Made by a program: the position numbers and the translations under genes
The notes under the pieces: model-generated
What the model saw: only the letters and a program-made list of their open reading frames with translations
Database searches by the model: none
Told to the model about the DNA's origin: nothing
Assembly (NCBI GenBank): GCA_936440205.1
Contig: OW387139.1
Coordinates: 35,366,378-35,430,377 of the forward strand
Direction of reading: 5' to 3'
DNA: 64,000 nucleotides
Source: Lepidonotus clava
Lineage: Eukaryota; Annelida; Polychaeta; Phyllodocida; Polynoidae
Shown here: piece by piece, positions 24,801 to 36,800 of the stretch
How the letters are laid out: each line of letters starts with the position of its first letter
Numbering within the stretch: position 1 is the stretch's first letter

Positions 24801-27800
24801 AACGGCTCGGAGCTGTTGTCTCGGCGTTCGTCATAGGCATAGTGTCTCCATGCAATGTGACATGGCACCATGGACGACTGTAGCCTTACTCCAAAATCAA
24901 ACCAGACCGGATCTTAAACTTACCTCTATTAACGAACTATTTGTTGGTATTACAGTCTTACGAAAATCGTCAATAAGCACGGTCCTCCGGGAGGACGAAG
25001 AGAAAAACTTAGTAAACAGAGCGAGGCCCGAGAGCCTAGGAAACGAACGAGGGCCCGAGTGCCCGAAACAGGAATCCTCTTCTTAGGAAAATCATCTCAT
25101 CAGTAGAACGAAGGAGCCTCCCTCTCGCCCCAAAGAGGACTGTCTTCCTGCCGTTGTTTACGGGGGGGGGGAGGGATGAGAGGCACCGGCTCCTGTCATC
25201 AAAAAAGAAACTTCATCAAAACTATCTTCTTAATCAGGTCTCCGTTCCGGTTGTTGTCATGCCACTTGGGCCCGGAACGGTGACGGAAATACTTTATTAT
25301 GGTGGACTCTCTCCGACATCTCTTTCTGAAATCCTGAAATCTTCAAATGTGTCGACGTGGTCGAGGACGGAACATCTTGATGCTGGGTTAACCACGAGGA
25401 CATGTGTCGTAAAAGTCAAACTTCAGTTCCTGTACGGAAAACGGACACTTCATCAATAATTAATGATTCTAATCTTCTCAGTCTCACCTTCACCCGAACT
25501 CCATCTCAAAGCTTCACCGTAACAAGTAGCACGAAACCCGCGACGTCGTCTGCTGAAGCTTCCACTCTAAGCTTTAATGAATGAAGTTAAGTTCCTTTCC
25601 ACATACAACGCCATCTTCTTCTTTGGGTACCTTGGCCTCTGGCTCGAACATGTTGTCCTTGCCAACCGTGAAAAAGTCACTGGGGGGCTCTGAATGCCGA
25701 GGCGACCGAGGGTGCGAAGTCCAAAAAGAACATTCTATCTACAAAAGCTTCAGTCTTTCTTCTTCAACTCATCCTTAAAATCATCATCATCACCTAAGAG
25801 AACGCAGAGAAGAGTAACAGTTACGGAAGAACGAGGGGTCACGACCGACCGGGTAGGAGAATCACGACCGATTCTCTACCCAAAAACAAGGGAGAACGTC
25901 TGGACGACGGCAGAACGGACCGAGGGTCGAGAGGACTAAGGGTCACGACCGACCCTGGCCTCTGGGTGGGAGAGTCGCGACCGATTCTCCACCCGAACTA
26001 GGGGAAAACGTCTGGACGACGAAAAACGAAGGGAACGGGGGCACTGCGGGTCACGACCGACCCATGGCCCCGGGCAGGAGGACCACGACCGGTCCCTCTG
26101 TCCTAATGAGGGTAAAGAAAAGGCGAGGAAAAACGCGCCGAGGGGCTAAGTAAACAGAGCCCAGAGGAGAGGAGCGGGGGCGACGGGGTCACGACCGATC
26201 CCCAGTCCCGGGTGGGAGAGCCACGACCGGCTCGCTCATCCTAAAAGACGAGAAAAACAGGAGGTCCTAAATAAATCAAGGATAAGAGAACTCTGACGAA
26301 GATAAAAAGAGACTAAGATATATAAAAAACGAATTATATGAACTTTTAAAAACGAAGAGAGAAAAACGAAGAAAGAAAAACGAAGAAAGAAGAGAAATAA
26401 TAATTAGCCGGATAGGCCCCGGGGGCCCTCCGAAGTTGACCGGGGAGGACAGAGGGTGACACCTCCTCCTCTGCCGATAAGGAGCGTAGGATTGAAATGT
26501 TTCTGGTTCTAGAGTATGTTCTGTTGTCGTTGCTGTATGAACTGTGTTGAAATTTTGTATAACGTGTTTTCCCACCTTTCAAGAAGGTGCGGGAGGGTGT
26601 GATGAACGGCTATTCAGCCAAAATACATAGAGGTTAAAATAATAGAAATAAGGTAATAATGGAAATAGATGTAAAGAACGAATATGTAAAGAACGAATAA
26701 CGAATATGTAAAGAACGAAGAACGAAATAGATGTAAAGAACGAATATGTAAAGAACGAATAACGAATATGTAAAGAACGAATAACGAAAACGTAATGGAA
26801 CGAAACCCGGAAATATGTAAACCGGAAGTGAAATGTAAACCGGAAACGGAATATATAAACCGGAAGTGACGTCAATTGTAGGTCACGTGACCGAAGGCAG
26901 CCAATCAGGGCTGACCTCTCTAGTATATAAAGGGGCGGTGAGGCCCGAATAAACAGAGTTCTTCAACAGTTCTCCTGGTGTCCAGACGTGTCCTCTTTCC
27001 TGAAACAACCACTAAAGATGAGCCGAATAGAGTAATTAAGTCGAAGTTAGGACAAAACAGTCGAAGTCCGAGATAGGTAGTCGAAACATAGGGTAAGGGG
27101 CCCGAAGGCCCGAAGAACGAGGAACGAGGGAACGAAGTAGGGCACGAAGGCCCGAAGTAGTACCGGAAACCGAGGCGTAGTATGGTACGAAGACATGGGG
27201 AGCGGAACGAGGGAGCGAAGTCCGCGGGGACGAGGGCGCGGCGTGCTCGGCCCCACGCTACCAAACAATAGGCGACCGTCGGCCCGTCGCCCCCGCGGAC
27301 CGGAACTCAGGGGTGGACCGTTCCCCGGCCGACCCGTACCCCTGCCATAATTTCCCTCCCCCGCAGTCCTCCGTCGACATCGAGTGCCGATCGATTCGCT
27401 CAGCCCCCCCTCGTGCGCGAGGCACGACTCTAGAAACACATCTCGGTTCTTGGCCCGGATTCCCCGTCCGCCCCGAGACCCGAACAACCCCCACGTTCCT
27501 CTGTCGTAAGAATCGGCAACCCCGACTTACCAGAGAACGTCACAGTAGTAATGCAAATCGTCCATTATTGGTCTATTATGGAAACGGTGTTGTACAAGTA
27601 CAATCAATAGCTTAAATGTATGAGTCCTGCATTCCTTCGGCTATTTGGATAGTATTTAGGCGTAAACCTTTTGGGCGTATGTTGTTAAAAGATTGATTTT
27701 GTCATGTTGGTTGATTCCTTTGATGTCACATTTTTGGGTTCCACTGATCACCATGTCAGGTTACAATCGACAAGAATTGTGCATTCTACTACCCATGTAA

Positions 27801-30800
27801 AAGCGAAGCTCTGTGCAGTTTGGGCGTGGTCAGATATCGGGTTACTTAAAACAGGAAGCATCAAAGTGCTTCACTTCAACATGACCTGCAGTAATGCAGG
27901 CTAACCCTTACAATACTAGCATTGTTTAGCTTTGGTTTATTTATGTTAGATAATCCAGCTCAATGCTGACACAATTACTGACCACAATTTCATGGTTCTT
28001 TCAGATATAATTAATTCAAATAATACAATTTGCACGGTTATATAACATATTGAAAAAACGTATATGAAATAGCACTCTGGCAACGTGCCTGTATTGTCTT
28101 AATACACATGAAGATGTCGGAAGAGTATCTGATTTCAAGAATTGACAGTCGGTAAGAGTGGGAAAGGTCACATCCCTCAGGAGTCATGTGCAGAGTGACA
28201 TTTACATGTAACTTGAATCTTTGACCATACATTATTTACATTAAAAGGTTCCCCAATTAAAAACATTGTATGTTTATCACCGACAGCAAATATATGCATA
28301 CCTAATGTCACGGGATTAAAGTATCTTTTTTGCGTGTTCAGATAAGCACCAGCAAGCATTTACATTCCGCATCTCTGAAGGACCCCCAGCATTAATTATT
28401 TGATTCTTAGGGACCGGTTCCAGATGGCTGTCAATGTTACAACGAAGTTTAAACTTTACTAAAATTTGAATTCATCCCTATAGGGATATTCGAATACATT
28501 CTTTTGGCACGTCGCATTAATTCAATCATAATATTATATGTCTAATATTTTTATTTCTAAAATATAAATAGGCTTTAGGAATTATGGTTTTATGAATAAT
28601 GTTAGGAAATGAAAAAGAACAACATAGGCCTATAAAGTAATCCTAATTGAATGATGAGGAAATAATACAAATTTAGAACTACAAAACAGTGTAATAGGGT
28701 TATAGGATTTCTTCAGGGGCAGCTAGACCAACTTCTCCCGAGCTGCGTCAGATGACAGGTGGTAGTTCGCAAAGATATATCTTTGACCCAATTTTTTATT
28801 TATGAGTGGCTCGGGTGTGTCAAAAATAGTGCGGTATTTCCCATAACTCCTCAGTTAACACATTCATAAACGAACCACCTTGAGCAACTGTCCTGTCTAT
28901 TACTTTTTTCATTTTAAATTTTGGGATTAGATTATTCAATTTGTTTTCTGACTGAGGCATATTAAATCATTTCGTCAATTGTCGGTTCACTCTATTTTCA
29001 GCTTCGTCGATACCCATCAATCTAAAGATGAACTAATTTCCATTCTGCAAACGCAAGTGCCGTTTCAACCATGGATCATTAAACTGAAACGCTTCACGTT
29101 AGCGGCCATTGTACTTTGAACGGGCTTAATTCATCATGCACGTGATTTACATAAACTTGAAACGCTGAACATCTACAGAATATTGTACATTATTGAACTA
29201 CTGATCGAACTGTCACATAACTAGAGCATAGTATTACATTTGTGTATTGATCAGCCATAAATATTCCATAAAACCATCTCCTCATCCTATCGCAACTTTA
29301 GGTAGAGAAGCAACGCCAGCTTATTATACCTGTTTTTTAAATCCCTTTACCATTAAATGAATTATTCGAAGATAGATGTATTTCACTTTCAGAACAATCG
29401 ATTTCACATACTTTTCCACTTTTAAGACTCTCGACCTTTTACCGATACTTTGCTTTCAAATTGATCTGCATGTAATTAAACGCGGCATAAGTTAGCTGAA
29501 GAAAACAAACCTTTATTTTGATTTCTTAATTCTGATTCATATTATGGCACCAGTGTACTTTCTTATATTATTTCTGCATTGGAGGTCCCCCCAGAAAATT
29601 AGGGAGACGGAGGTCAGGACCCCAAGAAGTCTTTTCCCTTGGAGGTCCCCATCTATCTATACCCACCCAGTACACCTCTCTCATCCCACCAGACGTAACA
29701 CAGGCCTGACATCCTCGGCTAGCATATACTGGAGGAAGAAAAAAGAACATGGGGAAAGATAAGGGGCCAGTAGGTGCAAAAAATATGACAAATATTGCCA
29801 TCCCTCCTGGACTACGACCAGCGCAATCGGTATGACATCCGGCCTCCAACGGGTACATCTGGATATACTATCTCAGTTCAAATATCAATACATGTGACTA
29901 ATTTTTCTCGACATGGCCCAGCTCCTATCTCAATCAAACCTTTAGGAAAAGAGAAATAGAAAAAAGAAACCAGCAGGTGCCTTGGTTATTTTTATTGCAA
30001 GGTAGGGGAGTAACAAAGGTCAAAGGTAGGTTATAAATACTAGGGGAATATCCTGCCAAAAGTAAGTATTGCTAATCTGTTTCTAGTCCTGAATGCATTT
30101 CTGCTAGCGCCCTTGCTCTGTTCTGTATGGTGGTTATGATAGGATACATTAATAGGAAATGTCATGGAATGTAAAGTAAGGCTACACGAACGCAGAATAT
30201 TACGTACAGGACATAAAATATACGTATGTGTTATTTGAATACTATGTAAAGGTTATGGTTAGTGGGATGATACACTCTAACATGGAAAAATACTCATTTC
30301 CAAACTATTCAACAAAGTATCAATGTCTATAAATGTACCAAAGATGTATCCCAAATACCCGCTCTCTATTTTGGATAGTTATGTTAGCAATTACTGAACA
30401 AACACGATAGGAATTACTAATGTTATAATCTAGCAGAGTTTCTATAACATAAAAAGCTAATTCTTTTCTATCTTGTAAAATTCAGACCTGTTTAGTATAT
30501 AGATCGCTTGGACCTGATGCCTTAGTGATGTAAGACCACTTGCTGGGAAAGCTCCTGAAAGAACCACTACTTGCAGCGAGAAATACATAAAGACTAGGGC
30601 ATAAATAATCTTATAAAAAGAAATAGGTCAACGCCTAGAACATATGTACCCATGCGGCTTTATAGACAGAAGGGTGTGAGTCTCGCAATCGTTAGTATAC
30701 GTCAGTATATAGGGATAAAATTAGTGATTGTCATCCATTATTAAATTTGGTCTATTACCCGCATTAAATTGCAATCGCCCATTACCTCAATTCAGTAAAG

Positions 30801-33800
30801 AATCTATAAGAAGACATTCAGGCGTACATGTCTCTGTTCATTACCTATGTAATCCTTTATGTCCGTTGAGTGATGTAGGCCCCAAACCGAAATAATTGTA
30901 TAATTGTTGCCTGATTGAATCGCGCAACAGCTATGATATTTATTCTTGTTCAATAATGGAAAAGGAATAAGAAAATGAAAATAACGTTAATTCGATAAAA
31001 TAGGCTGATAACATGATATAGTGTTTTGATGAAGCCACAACGGCAAATTCTATCAATGATTGACTGCATTTTCATATTTCATATTTATATACAGTGTATA
31101 TATATATATATATATATATATACGTATATATATATATATATGCCTATTTTTGGGCCGTTAACTTAAATTGCGCAATATAGCACTGTGCGCAATATAACCC
31201 TGTTTTATCCTATAATTACGACTTCCTAATTCCCATAATTTGTATGATGTCATGTGCTGCTTATGATTCAAGTTAATTGGAATAGTACTTGATATGTATA
31301 ACAATGCTGATAGTCATATTGGAAATGACATGTTAATTACTCATTTTGCACATCAAGCTTCGGGTTATATTAAGATACGTACAATTGGGCATACACTATG
31401 GGTTATTTCGGTTTTCCAAGTCCGTATACCCGTTTCTATATTTCTAACCACCAGAGATTCATCATCGCTGCAGAATTTTAAAGCCATTGTTAGGCGATTA
31501 TTTGAATTATTTCTTCGATCTTAAGGGGTTTAGATCGATTATTCTTCGTAAAATATTTAACGGAGACCTACCAAGATGTCGAAGAAGAAGAATTTTTGCA
31601 GAAATTGTCAATCCAGGCACGTCGCCCCGACGGGGAAGAGATGCAATCGCCTTGAAGAGACTGCAACAGGGGGGTCGGATGGCCTCTCTGGCGATGATGG
31701 TGGTGGAATAGAGATGGGGAAGAGCCCTTCGGGCAATTTCCCGGCGGCGATCCAATCGCCTCCGAAGGCTGGGACTCAAGTTCTCAACGACAGGATGGGG
31801 GTAATGGAGAAAAACATCTCTAAACTCGTAGGCGCTGTCAACCGGTTAGCGGAGAAGCAAGAGGCGTCCAATGTACCTTCAAGAGACGATTCTGATGATG
31901 ACAGCGATGGCTGGATAGAAGTATCTCCAAGAAAGTCCAGGCCTAAGACGAAGAAGAGGGGGAAGGTACAATCATCGCCCAAGCCGGTCAGCCCCGCCGC
32001 CGAGTCGTCAAGCGATGAGTCGAGCCGCTCCAGCGATAGGTCCGCTTCTCCTACAAAAGAAAAAGGTAAAACAAAGAAATATGCACAGAAATTGTATTGC
32101 AAAAGCGGAGATAAGCCTAAGAATGTGGAGGAGGTTCTGTTGGTAGGATTGAAGACTATCGAGAGATTAATTTTGGATAAAAAAGATCCACTCCCCGCTG
32201 TCAAGCATGTAAAATTATTGACAGAGAAAGCCTCTAAGCGATTGTACACGTTCGACACGTTTAATCAGTATGATATCTCAGTAAGGGAAAGAGCTGGGAG
32301 GCTGGGACACGATGAATTTGGCAATTTCGATCAGGAGGAGATAATGTCATCTTTTTCCTTCGACAACACGTTCAAGGCTGGTGTCAGTAGCAAATCTGGA
32401 GGGGGTTACAAAGGTAAACAAAGCCAGGGAAGTGGGAGATCGTACTCAGAAAAGATTTGTTTCCGCTTCAACTCCGACAGCGGATGCTATGGCAAGTGTA
32501 ACCTTAATCATGCTTGTATAATTTGCGAGAAGAAGGGACACAGCAAAAAAGATTGTGTACGTGTAAGCAGCGACAAAAAATAGGATATCGTTTCAAAATC
32601 TGAGAAGATTCCAGGCGTTATACACTTATCTGACAGTGACGTCACGGGTAGATGGGTTTCTTCTCAGTCGTGTTCGGGCTCGCCAGCCAAAAATGTAAAA
32701 TTATACAGTAATTCCAGAAGTGTTGGTCATAATGGTGGTTTCCTCCGTGTTCTAGAGGTAGAAAGTATTAATCCAGTCGTGGTGGACGACGATTCGTGTT
32801 GTATTTCAAATATTATCCCCAGTATTGGTACGATCGGTACACGCCGGTACTTTGCATCGCCGGGGTCAAGCCCGGGTCAAAGCACCGATACCGCTGACGT
32901 CACGGGTTCCCGTGTCGAAAGTACACAAGCGGTGTCGGTGCAGGAGGAGGAAAATGTCAATCGGCAAGGTAAATTTGTTCAAAATATAGAAATTCTAGCC
33001 GATAGTTCTTATCTAACGGTCGATAGGGATGGAGTTGAGGACCTTGTCGACATTTACCCCAAGTTTGAAAAAATTCCATCGGGTAGTTCAAGAGATATTA
33101 AATATTTTGAAAATAATCTTCTGGTCTCGGCGCGCTCGCCGAGTGGTCAAACTGTCAATGTATTCGAGAAATGCGCTCGTGGGGAATGCACTTGCGAATA
33201 TTATATTAACGGCGCATTGGCGCAGCTTAGACCCTGTAGATTCGAATAGGTAGTGATGTAGGCCCCAAACCGAAATAATTGTATAATTGTTGCCTGATTG
33301 AATCGCGCAACAGCTATGATATTTATTTACGTCGCAGCTAGAACAACTTAGAATATATACAGGACAACAAACAAGGTAAATTGATTTGGACATATAATAA
33401 ATAACATTTATTTTAATCCTCCCTGTAACAATAATTCTAAAGTTTAAAATTCTGCAGCGATGATGAATCTCTGGTGGTTAGAACGAGAATGACCAACGGT
33501 CAAGCTCGGGCGATTTATATAGTCGAGGTACAACAATCTCCGTAGCGATGGAAACGGAGGGCGATGACGTCACGCTCACTCCGAAATAAATAAATTGCTT
33601 AGGTATCGCTACACAATTTAATATCATTTACGTCGCAGCTAGAACAACTTAGAATATATACAGGACAACAAACAAGGTAAATTGATTTGGACATATAATA
33701 AATAACATTTATTTTAATCCAATTCCTCCAAATCAATTACCTAACGTAGTGATAAAAATTTATCATAATTAATTTTATCGGAGATTGAAGGCCTAATATA

Positions 33801-36800
33801 TTTGTAAATACAATCAGATGACCATTGGCCTCTCTCCTTAATATAAGTTAAGGAAGCACCCTTATTATACAAGTCTGTGGTGCCCCCCCTCCTTAGAGAA
33901 TGGGTTGAAAAATTACCCTTAATTTTTGAATTTGATAACATTTGTTTAAATTGTTTATTAACCATTGTGTAGGATAAATAACCAATTTTATCTGTGGAGA
34001 ACAATGGATCATCCCTGGACTTTGGATGAATTTTAAATAATTTCTCCAATAAATATACAGCGCAGACTCTTTTATTTTCTAATCTATTAATAGGTATCTC
34101 ATGTACCTGGCCTGGCTTTTTTGTTTTTGAGGATGTAACCTTTACAATACAACCCCATTTATGAAACATAACATTTTTTCTCAGAAGCATGTGTTCCGAC
34201 CTCACAGTGTGTCCTACTCTAAGTAGTGTCCTAAACAAGAATACAATTACAATGTATATTAAAATCCCTAACTGGTCGGACCAATCTACCTTCCTATACA
34301 ACATTTCTAAATGCTTCTCTTTCAGTGGTTCTTTACTATCCACCTCACAAAATTTGGAATTTTTAATTCCTTTTACAACCATCTTTATGTTTACATCTGA
34401 CCATCCTGCGACTGGCTTGGCCTTGACATTATGATAATAGATAACCGCTTGATAATAGTTTATCACAGAGGATGCTTTCATAAATTTTGAAATATAAGAA
34501 ATATACAGACAACCCTGGTTAGAGTCACATTTATAGGGTGCCCAATGAAATTTTTTACATACCTTTAGGTAACATTTCCATTGCATCCTCCGCAATTTCT
34601 GGGTATTTTCCCCTACAGCGGCTTTTTTCAACGTCACAACGCGCCTTTTCAGGCTTATTTTCTCTGCAAAATTTAAAAATCGCGTTAGCACAACACAAAT
34701 TTGCCCCTAGGATACACTTTTTAACTGCGTCCTCACTTTTAAAATACAAAATGCGAGACAAAGTGTCAGCCACCAAATTATTTTTTGTGTTAATGTAGTG
34801 AGGGACCAGTCTTACTCTATAAATTTTGCAGATCCAAAATATCTCTCTGAGCCAACTCATACAGGTTGGATTACAACTAATGCCCTTTCTGATCATATGA
34901 AAAACCTGTGTATTATCAGTATAGATATTAATGCTATGGCCCACAAGTTGGCTCAGCCATTCCTGTAGGCCACGCATAATTGGAAATAATTCCAACTCAT
35001 TTATATTTTCCTTATTATATACAATATCAGTAGGGGCCGGTATGATATGTTTGCATTCAGATTCTGGAAAATCAATGCTATTGTCCCAACTACCTGCCCT
35101 CCAGTCACTACCCATATACACTGCAAAGCCTCTCATAGAAGAGTCTGATACCATTGGGTAAGGAAATTCTTTATATTCTATTTGTTTTTTACCATTAAAA
35201 TTTTCCAAAAATTTTTCCCACCAATTTAAGTCGTCCCTACAGGCTTGGCCAATTTTAATAGCCTTTAAATTATTATTTAAAAGGACTTTATACAAGTTAT
35301 AAACTCTGCGACAATATATTCTGCCACCATCCACTACATGAGCACAATGAGACAAAAGGCCCCCTAGGCTCTCCAATTCCTTCCTACCAATAGTAGCTTT
35401 TTGCCTGTATTTACACACTAAATTTTTTAGTTTTTCTAACTTTTCCTTTGGAAGGCGTATTTCCATTTTAATGGAATCAATTTCCAGACCCAGGTAGGTA
35501 CATACCTGAGCTGGTGGAGTAACTTTTCCCCAGCTTATATGGAAACCTATGTATCTCAAAACCCTTATTACTACCTGTTGAGCCCAGGTCGCCTCCTCCA
35601 GGCTTGAACCAATGACAATAAAGTCATCCAAATAATTTACAGTCTGGATTCCATAAATATCTGACAAAATATGATATATAAATTCAGAAATTTCATTAAA
35701 ATACATAGGTCCTAGCCTAAGACCAAATGCCAAGCGGGAATCCTGTATATATTCAGTTTTATCATTAATCTCCCATCTAATTCCCAAATATTTCTGATGG
35801 TCTGGGTAAATAGGTACTGCCCTGTAAGCTGACTTTATATCAACTACAGCCATATAATCCCCTGGATTTAAAAGGGCCACAACATTGTCCACACTTTTAT
35901 ATTTGAACTCCTCAATAATATTTTCACAGAAATTATTTACTGAGATTTTTTCAGGCATACTACAGTCTGTTATTGGTCTTATGTTACCATCAGGCTTTGG
36001 GACTGCTCCCATAGAGTGAATACAGGCAGGCTTTTCCTTTACTATTTTAAGGTAACCCTCAGCTAACTCCTTGCCTATTATTTTGTCCATCTTTTTCCTA
36101 TTGTCACCTTCAAATAGGGAATTATAATTTCTGCAGTCATAACTTAGACCCCCGCTTGGCACAGTATCATCAACAATTTTAAAACCATCTGTTATCCCAT
36201 CAACCATAGGTCTAAATCTGTTTTTACATTCATTAGAACCCAATGAAAGAAGATATTCGAATCTACAGGGTCTAAGCTGCGCCAATGCGCCGTTAATATA
36301 ATATTCGCAAGTGCATTCCCCACGAGCGCATTTCTCGAATACATTGACAGTTTGACCACTCGGCGAGCGCGCCGAGACCAGAAGATTATTTTCAAAATAT
36401 TTAATATCTCTTGAACTACCCGATGGAATTTTTTCAAACTTGGGGTAAATGTCGACAAGGTCCTCAACTCCATCCCTATCGACCGTTAGATAAGAACTAT
36501 CGGCTAGAATTTCTATATTTTGAACAAATTTACCTTGCCGATTGACATTTTCCTCCTCCTGCACCAACACCGCTTGTGTACTTTCGACACGGGAACCCGT
36601 GACGTCAGCGGTATCGGTGCTTTGACCCGGGCTTGACCCCGGCGATGCAAAGTACCGGCGTGTACCGATCGTACCAATACTGGGGATAATATTTGAAATA
36701 CAACACGAATCGTCGTCCACCACGACTGGATTAATACTTTCTACCTCTAGAACACGGAGGAAACCACCATTATGACCAACACTTCTGGAATTACTGTATA

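Larger units (their letters stand above)
14004..27544 (+). mobile_element. Ty3/Gypsy LTR retrotransposon, 13.5 kb, looks whole
   Basis: Two LTRs of 947 bp each (14004-14950 and 26598-27544) begin TGTGATG, end CACA and differ at about one base. They are flanked by a 4-bp duplication GTAG (14000-14003, 27545-27548). Inside are gag, a pol with the order protease, reverse transcriptase, RNase H, integrase typical of Gypsy, and then a long extra region of about 7 kb. No obvious break is visible in gag or pol. The near-identity of the LTRs implies a very recent insertion. The element is markedly richer in G+C than the host DNA and lies antisense in intron 1 of the gamma-like gene. Confidence 0.93.

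Noticed and set aside
29568-29858. Minus-strand glycine/proline-rich open frame as a gene
   Set aside because: No domain, and repeated GGAGGTCCCC words suggest an old repeat.
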